Below, piece by piece: positions 1-8,713 of a DNA stretch of 64,000 nt. Each line of letters begins with the position of its first letter. Position 1 is the first letter of the stretch. The notes under the pieces are model-generated. The model was not told the DNA's origin. It did no database searches and worked only from the letters and a program-made list of their open reading frames with translations. Both the position numbers and the translations under genes were made by a program. This DNA comes from an uncultured Acholeplasmatales bacterium (GTDB taxonomy: Bacteria; Bacillota_I; Bacilli_A; ML615J-28; CAG-698), in NCBI GenBank assembly GCA_937877075.1, contig CALEGD010000065.1, forward strand, positions 1-64,000. Direction: 5' to 3'.

Positions 1-2
1 AA

Positions 3-161
3 AGATTGAAATCTCAAAATGTTTATAATCAAAAAGATTTAGAAATAGCCGAAGAATTATTAAAACAAGAAGATCCGGGTTTTCGTGAAGAAGTCGAAGA
101 CGTTACCAGAAAAATAAAAGGTATTCTCCATAAAACTGAAAATGAAAATAACGAGCAGTAG
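3..161 (+). CDS. C-terminal end of an unidentified protein (partial)
   Basis: The reading frame is open at the left edge of the window and closes at a TAG after 52 codons, so only the carboxyl end is visible. The tail is rich in Lys, Glu and Asn and would be mostly helical and soluble. It carries no motif I recognise, so no function is proposed. A hairpin with a short T run overlaps its stop codon, so transcription probably ends here and the next gene has its own promoter. Confidence 0.6.
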   Translation, partial: RLKSQNVYNQKDLEIAEELLKQEDPGFREEVEDVTRKIKGILHKTENENNEQ

Positions 162-174
162 ATTTACTGCTTTT
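154..174 (+). terminator. Rho-independent terminator overlapping the stop of the partial gene
   Basis: A 7-bp stem AGCAGTA/TACTGCT with a four-base loop is followed by TTTG. It overlaps the TAG stop of the partial gene. Confidence 0.55.
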
Positions 175-191
175 GTATTTTATGGTAAAAT
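163..191 (+). promoter_or_regulatory. Putative promoter of the NAD(P)HX repair gene
   Basis: A candidate -35 TTTACT is separated by 17 bp from TAAAAT, which is preceded by TGG (extended -10). The same string TTATGGTAAAAT recurs in front of the enolase-family gene near 26.7 kb. It is assigned by sequence match only. Confidence 0.45.
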
Positions 192-209
192 AAATACATG
201 AGGTATTAT

Positions 210-1691
210 ATGAGAGAATTAATAATCACAACTAAAGAAGCCAGAGAAATTGATCAAAAAACTTGTAAAGTTAAGGGGATTTCGAATTTAGACTTAATAA
301 AAAGTGCAGGTCTCGCACTTTCTAAAATGTTTTTGGAGAAGTGTCAGCCGAACAAAAATTGTCTAATCACAATTCTAGCTGGAAGTGGTCATAACGGTGC
401 CGATAGTCTCATAATGGGTCAAATATTACAATCAAAGTTTCAAGTGAAATTTATTATCCTGGAAAAAAAAGAAAATCTAAAACCGGAAAATAATTTAATT
501 CTAAAGGATTTAGAAGCGGCTAATATCCACTATCTTGATCAAGATAATCTTTCTAAAGTAAAAAAATTAATCCGAAAAAGTGATTACATCATTGACGGTA
601 TTTTCGGAACCGGACTGAATAAAGAAATCAATGGTTACCCTGCCGAAATAATTGATGTTTTAAATCCTTCCACTTTTATCTTCAGTATCGACATTCCTTC
701 GGGAATCGGAGGCGATAATGGGCTCTCCTATGGTAAAGCCATCAAAGCAAATCTGACCGCAATTATCCAAAACTATAAAGTCGGTAATCTTTTAAATGAA
801 GCCGATGACTATCACGGTGAAAAAGTTTTAATTGATATTGGTCTATTATCTGAAGATAGGGGCAAGTATCTTTTGAAAAAAGAAAACATCCTTCGGTATC
901 CAAAGCGTAAGCATTATTCTCATAAATATCATTATGGAAATCTGCTTATTATCGGTGGCAGTCCCGGAATGGTGGGGGCACCGTTTATGGCAGCTCTGGC
1001 TGCTTTAAGATCAGGAGCTGGTTTATCAAGCGTCGCCTATCCGATTGAATGCACATCAAATTTTAAAATGTATCCGGAGATTATCTCTCATCAATACTCC
1101 GATTTTGAAAAGTTGAAATTACTTTTGAATAAACGAAATGCCATCGCCTTTGGGCCCGGCCTTGGAAAAAACAATCCTTATTCCGAAAGTATAATTGATG
1201 AAATACTAAGTCTTGATATTCCCACAGTTATCGATGCGGACGGAATTTACTATTTAAAACCCTATTTAGAAAAGCATCATATTTTCAAGAATCTAATCAT
1301 CACTCCCCACCTGGGAGAATTATCCATTCTAACCGGAATAAAGCAAGAGGAGCTTGAAAAAAGAAACCTTGAAGTTGTTAGAGAACTTGTAGAAAAACAT
1401 CGACTAATTATCGTTTTAAAAGGTCCTTGTACAATTATAGCGGATGAAGAGGAAACTTGGTTTTCCAATACCGGAAACCCGGGAATGGCTACCGCCGGTT
1501 CGGGAGATGTTCTTACCGGAATCATTACTTCCTTGCTCGCTCAAGGTTTCCCGCCGCTTGAAGCTGCAAAGACCGGAGTTTATCTACATTCCTTAGCCGG
1601 ATCTGAGGCTTCAAAAAAGTATGGTGAGGCCGGTATGATTGCAACAGATATCATTGACTTTCTCCCAGAAACAATAAAAAAGTCCTCTTAA
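210..1691 (+). CDS. nnr: Bifunctional NAD(P)H-hydrate epimerase / ADP-dependent NAD(P)H-hydrate dehydratase
   Basis: This enzyme repairs damaged NADH and NADPH hydrates in the cytoplasm. The N-terminal YjeF_N-type domain (about residues 1-210) interconverts the R and S epimers, and the C-terminal ribokinase-like YjeF_C domain (about 220-490) dehydrates the S form using ADP. Visible motifs are AGSGHNGADSL in the epimerase half, and GPGLGKN and NPGMATAGSGDVLTG in the nucleotide-binding half. The 493-residue length matches the usual bacterial fusion. An ATG twelve bases upstream is in frame, but the chosen ATG has a GAGGT ribosome site five bases before it. A terminator overlaps the stop codon and the gene converges on the peptidase gene, so it is probably transcribed alone. 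Confidence 0.92.
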   Translation: MRELIITTKEAREIDQKTCKVKGISNLDLIKSAGLALSKMFLEKCQPNKNCLITILAGSGHNGADSLIMGQILQSKFQVKFIILEKKENLKPENNLILKDLEAANIHYLDQDNLSKVKKLIRKSDYIIDGIFGTGLNKEINGYPAEIIDVLNPSTFIFSIDIPSGIGGDNGLSYGKAIKANLTAIIQNYKVGNLLNEADDYHGEKVLIDIGLLSEDRGKYLLKKENILRYPKRKHYSHKYHYGNLLIIGGSPGMVGAPFMAALAALRSGAGLSSVAYPIECTSNFKMYPEIISHQYSDFEKLKLLLNKRNAIAFGPGLGKNNPYSESIIDEILSLDIPTVIDADGIYYLKPYLEKHHIFKNLIITPHLGELSILTGIKQEELEKRNLEVVRELVEKHRLIIVLKGPCTIIADEEETWFSNTGNPGMATAGSGDVLTGIITSLLAQGFPPLEAAKTGVYLHSLAGSEASKKYGEAGMIATDIIDFLPETIKKSS

Positions 1692-1712
1692 AGATAACTT
1701 TAAGAGGTTTTT
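1684..1712. terminator. Bidirectional terminator between convergent genes
   Basis: A perfect 10-bp stem CCTCTTAAAG/CTTTAAGAGG with loop ATAA is followed by T5 on the plus strand and by a T-rich run on the minus strand. It serves both the repair enzyme and the peptidase. Confidence 0.85.
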
Positions 1713-1713
1713 C

Positions 1714-3474
1714 TTAAATAGATGTTAAATGAATGAATTCTTCGATATCGGAAGCGATTGTCTTTAGGCCCGCCTTCCAGAATGTGGGATCGGTTAAGTC
1801 AATATCAACTAGGGTAGCGACATCTTCAACTTTCATCTTACCGGTTGCCCGAAGTAAAGTATTTAATTTAGGAACAAAGGCATCTCCTTCTTCTAGATAC
1901 TTCGCATAGATACCTTTGGCAAAGAGTAAACCGAAAGCATAGGGGAAATTATAAAAACTCAGTCCTCCCCGATAATAATGGGATTTATTAATCCACATTC
2001 CGGAGTTTAAATATTCATGGTCAACTCCGTCACCATATGCTTCTTTCTGAGCTTCAAGCATCAGATTATTATAATCATTTGCAGTGGGAATTGATTTTTC
2101 ACGAGCAGTAAAGGCCGCTTGTTCAAAAAGATAACGGCTGTAGATATCAACAATTACTTGTGTTGAATCCTGAAGCTCGGTTTCAAGAATATGGACTTTT
2201 TCTTCTTTAGTTCCGGCTTCCCGATAAGCGGCTTTCTTAACGATTGTCTCACAAAGCGTAGAAGCAGTTTCTGCTACCGGCATTGTATAATGACCGTTTA
2301 AAGGTGCTTCCTTAAAGATTTGTTCGCCGTGATAAGCATGACCAAGTTCATGAGCCAGAGTAATGATATCACCGATATCGCCTCCGTAATTGGTCAGAAT
2401 CCTGCTTTCCTTAATACCTTGATTATTGGAACAGAAAGCACCGCCGACTTTACCTTTTCGGGGTAGATAATCAATCCAATTATTTTGGAAAGCTTTTTCA
2501 GCTAAACCACGAAGTTCACTACTGAAGCTACCAAATTGTTTTAAAATAAAACTCTGAGCTTCGAGAACACTATACTTCTTCTCGCTTTTCCCCATCGGTG
2601 CAAAAAGATCATACCAAGGTAAACCGTTTTTATGTCCTAGAAGTTTTGCCTTATGTTGGAGATATTTTCTAAAATCGGGAAAACTTTCCTTCATTGCTTC
2701 TAATAATGCTTCCAGAGTTTCCTTTTTCAATCTTGATTTGAAAAGAGCTTCATTAAGAGGGCTATCATAATTCCGATACTTATTTAAGGTATTAACCTCA
2801 CCCTTAATTCCGGCAAGTGCAAAAGCAACCGCATCTTCAATATTTTTATAGATTTCAAGTTCTTTATAATAAGCTTCTTTCCTTTCCTCAGCATCATTGC
2901 TATAAGCAAGGTTTCTAATTTCCGTTAAAGAAAGTTTTTTCCCTCTAAACTCAATTTCTGCCATTGATGTCATATGTCTTTGTAATTGTGACCAAAGCGA
3001 AGAACCATTTTTCTGAAGATCACTGGTCAAAACCTCTAATTCGGCACTCATTGTATGAGCAAGTTCTTCCTTTGTCTCTTCAAAAAGGAAACGGTATTCT
3101 TGAAGATAGGGGCTTTTAATCAGTAATTCTTCAAGATTATCCAATTCTTTAATATAATTTTTGAACCTATTGTCTAAGAGTGCAAACTTACTTGACAAGG
3201 CTTGCATTTTAACCATTTCTTGCTTGGCATCCGAATTTTGCGTGTCTGCCGATAAATTCAGGTTTATAAAACCATAAATTCGAGAAGTCAGCTTTGAGAA
3301 ATCCTCAAGCTTTTTCAATAAACTTTCTAAAAATTCAACTTGATTCCTTTTTGCTTCCTCATCATCATAATAGGAAAGCATCTGATCGGCAAGCGAAAAC
3401 AACTTCTTACAATCATCTTGAAAAGACGAGCTTTTAAAGTCTGGGTAAAGCGGATTCAAATCCCATGTATACAT
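1714..3474 (-). CDS. pepF: Oligoendopeptidase F (M3B family)
   Basis: This is a cytoplasmic zinc metallopeptidase that trims short peptides, typically those imported by oligopeptide transporters or left by larger proteases. The zinc motif HELGHAYHG (HExxH) lies near residue 373. The downstream helical region contains the conserved INKSHYYRGGLSFYNFPYAFG stretch seen in this family. At 586 residues it has the usual M3B length, with no signal peptide. It starts at an ATG encoding MYTWDLNPLYPDF, typical of PepF. It is flanked by a bidirectional terminator and appears monocistronic. Identity is clear; substrate preference cannot be read from sequence. Confidence 0.93.
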   Translation of the reverse strand: MYTWDLNPLYPDFKSSSFQDDCKKLFSLADQMLSYYDDEEAKRNQVEFLESLLKKLEDFSKLTSRIYGFINLNLSADTQNSDAKQEMVKMQALSSKFALLDNRFKNYIKELDNLEELLIKSPYLQEYRFLFEETKEELAHTMSAELEVLTSDLQKNGSSLWSQLQRHMTSMAEIEFRGKKLSLTEIRNLAYSNDAEERKEAYYKELEIYKNIEDAVAFALAGIKGEVNTLNKYRNYDSPLNEALFKSRLKKETLEALLEAMKESFPDFRKYLQHKAKLLGHKNGLPWYDLFAPMGKSEKKYSVLEAQSFILKQFGSFSSELRGLAEKAFQNNWIDYLPRKGKVGGAFCSNNQGIKESRILTNYGGDIGDIITLAHELGHAYHGEQIFKEAPLNGHYTMPVAETASTLCETIVKKAAYREAGTKEEKVHILETELQDSTQVIVDIYSRYLFEQAAFTAREKSIPTANDYNNLMLEAQKEAYGDGVDHEYLNSGMWINKSHYYRGGLSFYNFPYAFGLLFAKGIYAKYLEEGDAFVPKLNTLLRATGKMKVEDVATLVDIDLTDPTFWKAGLKTIASDIEEFIHLTSI

Positions 3475-3606
3475 TTTAATCCTCCTTAAATAAAGTTTCT
3501 CCCGGAATATAAAAACCGGAATAATATGGGTAGATATTTTATTATACCATCTTTTTTTATATTTGCATTAAAAAGAAAAGAAAACTTACACTAATGTGTA
3601 AGCCAA

Positions 3607-3858
3607 TTATATTCTTCCACGAACTAGGTTGATTAATGTTAATAGGACGACAGAACCAAAGAGAGCAATTAGGAATCCTCCAAATGAAAACCTACTAAAA
3701 CCACCGATTCCAATCATCGATGCTATCCACACTCCTAAAAGTGTTCCCACCAAGCCGACAACAATATTGGCGAAAATGCCCATCCTAGCATTATTTTTTG
3801 TTATCATACTGGCAATCCATCCGGTAAAACCACCGAAAACTATCCATAATAATATCAA
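3607..3858 (-). CDS. GlsB/YeaQ/YmgE-family small membrane protein
   Basis: This is a small integral membrane protein of about 83 residues with three predicted helices and the Gly-rich pattern of the transglycosylase-associated (YeaQ/YmgE) family: GGFTGWIAS, then NIVVGLVGTLLGVW, then GGFLIALFGSVVLL. The family is linked to stress responses in several bacteria, but its biochemical activity is unsettled and the name should not be taken as proof of a glycosylase. The start is chosen at a TTG eight bases downstream of an AAGGAGG ribosome site; a longer in-frame reading from an upstream TTG would place that site inside the gene. It stands alone, about 130 bp upstream of the peptidase gene start. 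Confidence 0.8.
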   Translation of the reverse strand: MILLWIVFGGFTGWIASMITKNNARMGIFANIVVGLVGTLLGVWIASMIGIGGFSRFSFGGFLIALFGSVVLLTLINLVRGRI

Positions 3859-3954
3859 AATTTTTACCTCCTTAATTTTCAAAATAAATATACATTTATA
3901 TTTTTCCTTTGGAAGTCAATTTTAATAGTGGAATAAATATCTAAATATTTTTTA

Positions 3955-4670
3955 ATCGAGTAGAGGAAAATAAATAAATTAATTATTTATTTTACGTCGA
4001 GTAGATAGCATCATCGCTGATTCCACCCCTCACGGAACCGTGCTTGCACTATTTATGCACACGGCTCTTCATATTATATTTGTTGTTAGTTGAAAATATT
4101 TACGTAAACTTTGGGTTTAGCAAGAGGATTATATTTTAATACTTTATTTATTAACAAGTCAAAAGTGGTTGTATCCTTTCGGCTTTCCTTGTAGCATTCC
4201 TACTGTTTGTCCTAAAGCGTAAGGCTTCTATTTCCACCATCGAAGTTAGGCAAGTTTCCTTGATTTTCTACTGTTCATATGAATGCTTAATTTACATTCG
4301 CAATTTAAGCACATTATTCAGTCCTTCAGTATTACTACCTACTATAACTTCTGCTGACTTCTTGCGATAAACCTTTTTCGACCATATAACTCATATGTCC
4401 GCAAGACCTAGTATAATAACCTTCATCTTTATACTCGCCACATTTACTTCCTATTATTGCTTGATGTCTACGGGCTTTAGTTTGTTATGCAACCTTACCC
4501 ATAATAGTAGCCTAATGTGATTTCCAAGTTCCTCGAGTCAAGAACTTTGCCTAGGGCTTCCTTCAACTCTTACCTCACGGTAAGCTCCTTGCCACTTGCT
4601 AGCTACAACATTATCCATCTTCTCGTGCAAGAGTCTTTCACTCTCAAGTTATTAAACATGCCCGGCACAC
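3955..4670 (-). mobile_element. ORF-less group IIC intron
   Basis: Read on the minus strand, the element opens with GTGTGCCGGGCATG. It then carries domain I/II/III-like strings I recognise from group IIC introns such as the Oceanobacillus iheyensis one: CTGAAGGAAGC-like, GAGGAAC, GTTGCATAACAAA and AGTCAGCAGAAGT. Domain V is an almost perfect 33-base hairpin (4035-4067) with the stem GAGCCGTG/CACGGTTC. Domain VI pairs GAGGGGTGGAA with TTCCTCTACTC, leaving an unpaired A as the likely branch point and a CTCGAT 3' end. The length is about 716 bases. No reverse transcriptase is encoded; domain IV holds only a short remnant. It sits one base beyond the T tract of the GH30 gene terminator, the typical target of class C introns. 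An earlier CTACTCGAC at about 3999 is an alternative 3' end, but it pairs less well. Confidence 0.85.
4151..4278 (-). pseudogene. Possible remnant of the intron-encoded protein in domain IV
   Basis: Within domain IV a start codon opens a frame that stops at TAA after ten codons. One base out of phase, an ATG begins a 29-residue frame rich in Arg and Asn (MVEIEALRFRTNSRN and onward) ending at TAA. A single-base indel and one CAA-to-TAA change would join the two. This fits the leftover edge of a deleted maturase gene, but the similarity is from memory and weak. Confidence 0.3.
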
Positions 4671-4671
4671 T

Positions 4672-4696
4672 AAAAAAAGGCCGATAAACTGGCCTT
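4672..4696 (-). terminator. Terminator of the GH30 gene and group II intron target
   Basis: On the minus strand AAGGCC, an eight-base loop and GGCCTT are followed by T7. The hairpin begins immediately after the glycosidase stop codon. The intron begins one base beyond the T tract. Confidence 0.85.
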
Positions 4697-6016
4697 CTAT
4701 TCAATAATATAAGTTGTAATTGACCTGTCTGGAATACTTAAATTAATTGATTTTCCGTCAACAATCATTGTATATTGTTTTATCCAACCTTCATTTTGAA
4801 TAATGATAATAATACTTCCGTCAATATTTTTATAAGCTGTCACAAAAATATCGGGATCTACAGTTTGCTTGATCAATATCCTTTTCGCATTCGGTTTAAT
4901 GTATCTGGAGAAATGACCAAGATAATAATAAGAAGGATTGTAAGTCAAAGTTTTAGTTTGGCGATTATACATTAGCGGTGATTCGCAGTAATTTTCAACA
5001 TGATTAGGTCCGCCTTCTTCATTTAAAAGCAAATTCCAATCAATGAATCCCTCAGAATAATTTAAGGAATCTTTGATAATATTGCGTCCGTAAAATTCAC
5101 CGTTTTTCCAATGGTCTGAGCTTCCATTAATTGAATATTCAACGCATCCTTCCGTAAAGAGGAGATGGTGGTTCGGATAAAGCTCATGAATCAGGCTAAG
5201 ATTTTCAGAATCTTCGCTGACATACCAATGATAAGCAACACCCCAAATATAGTCCGGTATATCTTTTAAAACTGTATGAACTCTTTCACCAATCAAATCG
5301 CGGTTATGATCCCAAATTAAAATTTTTACATCAATGCCAGCTTTATGTAATATTTCGTAAAGGATTTTTGAAAATTCTTTTTCTTCTTCGGCACTATAAA
5401 GACAAGATTCCCAAACTTGAGCCGCTGCAGGTTCATTTTGAACGCTCAGGGCAGAAATTTTTATCCCCCGCTCTTCCATAGCTTTAAGATATTTTAGTAT
5501 ATATTTGGCCCAAAGAGAATAATATTCCTTTTTAAGTTTTCCGCCATAATACATTTCATTATTTGTTTTCATAAAAGCCGGTGGGCTCCAAGGAGAAGCA
5601 AGCAACCATAAATCAGGTGCATTTTCCTTTGCTTTTCTTATTAGGGGAATAATAAATTTCTCATCCTCCGCAACCGAAAAACTATTTAATGTATAATCGT
5701 CATCTTGAATATAAGTTCGGGTTTTTTCGGAAAAGTCTGTGGAATGAATTGTCGTCCTCCCGAGATTGTATTTTAATCCTTGTTCGGAAAAATATGCCTT
5801 TAATATTTCATCCTGAATTTTTATAGGTGCCTCCGCAAATGTCACTGCAGCCGCTTCCGTAAAAGCTCCACCGAAACCAAGATGAGTTTGAAAGGTTTTA
5901 TCACTGTTAACAACAATCAATTTGTTTCCCATATATGAATCGTTATTAAATTCTAGAGGTTTTTCTTCCGACCAATATGTATAATGCCGGCGAAAGCTCC
6001 TTATTACTTTAATCAC
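4697..6016 (-). CDS. GH30-family glycosidase (glucosylceramidase-like), cytoplasmic
   Basis: This is a retaining glycoside hydrolase of family GH30, most likely acting on a beta-glucoside or related sugar; the exact substrate cannot be inferred. The acid/base Glu195 lies in VQNEPA and the nucleophile Glu289 in FTEGC. The N-terminal FGGAFTEAAA and SPWSPPAFMKTNNEM strings are also typical. At 439 residues it covers the barrel and the small beta domain. There is no signal peptide, so it should act on imported glycosides. The start is a GTG six bases after AGGAGG. It is followed directly by its terminator and the group II intron, and no transporter is adjacent. Confidence 0.88.
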   Translation of the reverse strand: MIKVIRSFRRHYTYWSEEKPLEFNNDSYMGNKLIVVNSDKTFQTHLGFGGAFTEAAAVTFAEAPIKIQDEILKAYFSEQGLKYNLGRTTIHSTDFSEKTRTYIQDDDYTLNSFSVAEDEKFIIPLIRKAKENAPDLWLLASPWSPPAFMKTNNEMYYGGKLKKEYYSLWAKYILKYLKAMEERGIKISALSVQNEPAAAQVWESCLYSAEEEKEFSKILYEILHKAGIDVKILIWDHNRDLIGERVHTVLKDIPDYIWGVAYHWYVSEDSENLSLIHELYPNHHLLFTEGCVEYSINGSSDHWKNGEFYGRNIIKDSLNYSEGFIDWNLLLNEEGGPNHVENYCESPLMYNRQTKTLTYNPSYYYLGHFSRYIKPNAKRILIKQTVDPDIFVTAYKNIDGSIIIIIQNEGWIKQYTMIVDGKSINLSIPDRSITTYIIE

Positions 6017-6386
6017 CTGAATCCTCCTATTATTTAGATTATTTACCTAGTTATTAGTTTAATTGGTGAAAATACAGGACAGAGATAAACTGATAAATTA
6101 TTGTTATAGATGGATATTTTCTTTTCATCTCGAATAATAATCTATTATTTAATCTGTATACACCATTGAAATAACAGATAATACCGCTTATGTAATAAAA
6201 TTGATTAGTATCTATTAATATATTACCAATTATCTTATTTATTTCTTACATATTTAATTTCTTATAGGACTGTTATTGTAATTTTATTATTAATCTTTTT
6301 ATAATCATTATAAAAATTTTTAAAAAGATACTTTTTCCATTATCTAATAGTATTTCAAATGAACTACAAATAATTATTAAGAATAT

Positions 6387-6512
6387 CTAATTTCCACTTG
6401 AACTAGAAAAAATTGATATAAGATAAATTGGAGCAAAAAATATTACTAATGCAGTTGGTATAATTGTAGCTATAAACACTTTCTCAAATAAAGTAGTTTT
6501 TACTTTTATCAT
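6387..6512 (-). CDS. Small single-helix membrane protein
   Basis: A 41-codon frame begins MIKVKTTLFEKVF, followed by a hydrophobic stretch of about 20 residues and a short polar tail. AGGTGG lies eleven bases before the ATG. It sits just downstream of the RHS remnant on the same strand, a position often occupied by small immunity or accessory genes, but nothing in the sequence proves such a role. It could also be debris. Confidence 0.35.
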   Translation of the reverse strand: MIKVKTTLFEKVFIATIIPTALVIFFAPIYLISIFSSSSGN

Positions 6513-6565
6513 ATACTTCTACCACCTAAATCCATCAAAGAAATTATTTAAAGAAAAGTATGCAA

Positions 6566-7024
6566 TTATCCTCTGTAACGATAGGGGTTTTTTGTTGAAA
6601 GGGAAACTCCAGAAGTGTCCGTAATACCTAATATAATCCCCCAAGCATCATGCCTATATTGTACAACACTATTTCCATTAATGTCAACAAGTTCAATTAT
6701 GTCGCCTTGTAAATTAGTTATATAGAAATACTCTATACCGTTTAGGTTCATGCTTAATATGAACCGTAAACATCATAGGTATAATAAATGATGTCTATAA
6801 TTTTCCTGTGCTTTCATATACACTTTTCTCATATAAAACTTTGTTTCCATCAAGGTAATACTCTGTGATTATTCCATTTACTTTCTTCTCTGTTCTAATA
6901 CCTTGGTCTTTAATTAAAGAGTTATTAAAACAATAATAGTAATCACTTTACTTGACCGTTTAATAACTCTAGCAAACCCTTCAATCAGCTTATCGCTAAT
7001 CCGCCTTTTAAAGAATCGTTTCAT
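6566..7024 (-). pseudogene. RHS-repeat protein gene remnant with a large internal deletion
   Basis: The left part encodes YFYITNLQGDIIELVDINGN followed by YRHDAWG and PYRYRG, the signature of the RHS/YD core end. Upstream in other phases come DQGIRTEKKVNG and EYYLDGNKVLYE, then YYTYDVYGS, which also belong to RHS repeats, separated by stops and frame changes. At the far right a separate start with a good AAGGAG site encodes MKRFFKRRISDKLIEGF and a hydrophobic helix, plausibly the original N terminus, and stops after 36 codons. The whole remnant is under 460 bp, whereas RHS proteins usually exceed 1,000 residues, so most of the gene has been lost. The toxin tip after RYRG is absent. Confidence 0.75.
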
Positions 7025-7254
7025 CTTTCTCTCCTTCTTTCTTAGATTTGGCAAAATGTGAAAAGATTATAAACGATTATTATATAATTTCAGCTTTATT
7101 ACAATCTTTCTAACCCTTCCACATTTCCAAACAATTATAATCCTTATTATGTAAATGAATGGTTGAAAAATGTCGAAAGGGAATTAATTTTTGAAACTGT
7201 ATAAAGCAGTAGCTTAATATTTGTTTAATAAAAACTTTGACTGACAAAATAACC

Positions 7255-7283
7255 TATACATTTCCGAATAGCAATGCTATAAT
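7255..7283 (+). promoter_or_regulatory. Promoter of the AmmeMemoRadiSam pair
   Basis: TATACA and TATAAT are separated by 17 bp, and the -10 is preceded by TGC (extended -10). It lies 27 bases upstream of the start codon. Confidence 0.55.
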
Positions 7284-7309
7284 AAAAAAAGTGTAAAGAA
7301 GGTGAGCTT

Positions 7310-8710
7310 ATGAACAATTTTCTTGGTTATTACCTAATGCCCCACCCTCCGATTATCATTCCAAATGTCGGTAAGGGTGAGGAAAAAAAGATTAAAAAAA
7401 CCAGTTTAGCTTGCGAGAAAATCGCTAAAGAGATTAAAACAAAACGCCCAGAAACAATTATCATCATTACTCCTCATGGATTAATGTTTCGAGATGTGAT
7501 TTCTCTTAGCTATGACCTTAACATCGGCGGGAGTTTACATCGTTTTAATGCTCCCGATATTGCATTCAACAAAGAAATAGATGTTGAAATGACGGATAAG
7601 ATTGACGAACTATCAAAAGCTGAAAATATTCCGACAATTAAACTTGATGAAAAAATGGTTTTAAATTATCATAGAGCTTTTGAACTTGACCATGGTAGCT
7701 TAATTCCGCTTTATTTTATAGAAAAAGAGTATCAATCTTACCGAATTGTCCATATTACCTATAGTTTGATTAAGGGATTTGATCTTTTCCGTTTCGGAAA
7801 TATAATCAAAGAGGCTGTTTTATCCTTAAACCGAAAAGTTGTCATAATTGCCAGCGGCGATCTCTCCCACCGATTAACTAAAGACGGACCTTATCCATAT
7901 AGTCCAAAAGGACAAAAATTCGATGAACTTCTTCTTTCCCTTTTAGAACAAGGTGATATTCCTGGAATAATGAAAATTAAAAATGGTTTATCTGAAGAAG
8001 CCGGTGAATGTGGTTTGCGCTCCATTCAGATCTTGCTTGGTGCCCTAAACAATGAATTTAGAGGTGAATTACTTTCTTATGAAGGACCTTTCGGGGTCGG
8101 TTATGGGGTTATGAAGATGATCCCCGAAAATAAAAAGAAGGATTTTTATAAAGAACTGCTTGCAGAGGAACAAAAAAGAATGAATAATAAATTAAAACAA
8201 GAAAATATTTATCTTAGTCTTGCTCGGGAAAGTATTGCTCATTTTTTTCAATACGGAAAAATGATGGAACTTCCGAAAGATCTCCCTCAAGATTTAGTTC
8301 ACAAAAAAGCGGGAGTGTTTGTTTCATTAAAGAAACATGGACACTTACGCGGATGTATCGGTACATATTTACCAACAAAAGGGTCAATCGGAGAAGAGAT
8401 CATTCATAATGCCATATCAGCTGCCTTCCAAGACCCACGATTCAACCCTTTGCATCAATCGGAACTCGATGAACTTGAAATCTCAATTGATATCCTTTCC
8501 CAACCTATTAAAGCTAAGAAAGAAGAATTAAATCCAAAACTATATGGAGTTATTGTCAGTTCTGGTTATAGGAGAGGTCTACTTCTTCCGGATCTAGAAG
8601 GAGTCGATAGTGTTGAACAACAATTGCAAATTGCTTGTGAGAAAGCAGGAATTCCACCTCATGGTAATTACGAAATTTATAAATTCACCGTTGCAAGACA
8701 AGGAAAATAA
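7310..8710 (+). CDS. AmmeMemoRadiSam proteins B and A fused (Memo-AMMECR1)
   Basis: The N-terminal part (about residues 1-275) is a Memo-family domain related to the catalytic subunit of class III extradiol dioxygenases, with MPHPPIIIPNVG, HGSLIPLYF and ASGDLSHRLT carrying the candidate metal-binding His residues. The C-terminal part (about 295-460) is an AMMECR1 domain with the conserved LRGCIGT motif. The pair is known only as a widespread conserved set with a radical SAM enzyme; its substrate and product are unknown. GAAGGTGAG precedes the ATG, and the radical SAM gene starts three bases after the stop, so the two are one transcript and probably one complex. It is cytoplasmic. Confidence 0.9.
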   Translation: MNNFLGYYLMPHPPIIIPNVGKGEEKKIKKTSLACEKIAKEIKTKRPETIIIITPHGLMFRDVISLSYDLNIGGSLHRFNAPDIAFNKEIDVEMTDKIDELSKAENIPTIKLDEKMVLNYHRAFELDHGSLIPLYFIEKEYQSYRIVHITYSLIKGFDLFRFGNIIKEAVLSLNRKVVIIASGDLSHRLTKDGPYPYSPKGQKFDELLLSLLEQGDIPGIMKIKNGLSEEAGECGLRSIQILLGALNNEFRGELLSYEGPFGVGYGVMKMIPENKKKDFYKELLAEEQKRMNNKLKQENIYLSLARESIAHFFQYGKMMELPKDLPQDLVHKKAGVFVSLKKHGHLRGCIGTYLPTKGSIGEEIIHNAISAAFQDPRFNPLHQSELDELEISIDILSQPIKAKKEELNPKLYGVIVSSGYRRGLLLPDLEGVDSVEQQLQIACEKAGIPPHGNYEIYKFTVARQGK

Positions 8711-8713
8711 TTG

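Noticed and set aside
3629..3925. A 98-codon plus-strand frame
   Set aside because: It is antisense to the YeaQ/GlsB-like membrane protein gene, which has a far better ribosome site and family motifs.
3955..4670. Possible structured RNA such as a riboswitch or RNase P
   Set aside because: The conserved 5' end, domain V hairpin and domain VI branch site fit a group IIC intron instead.
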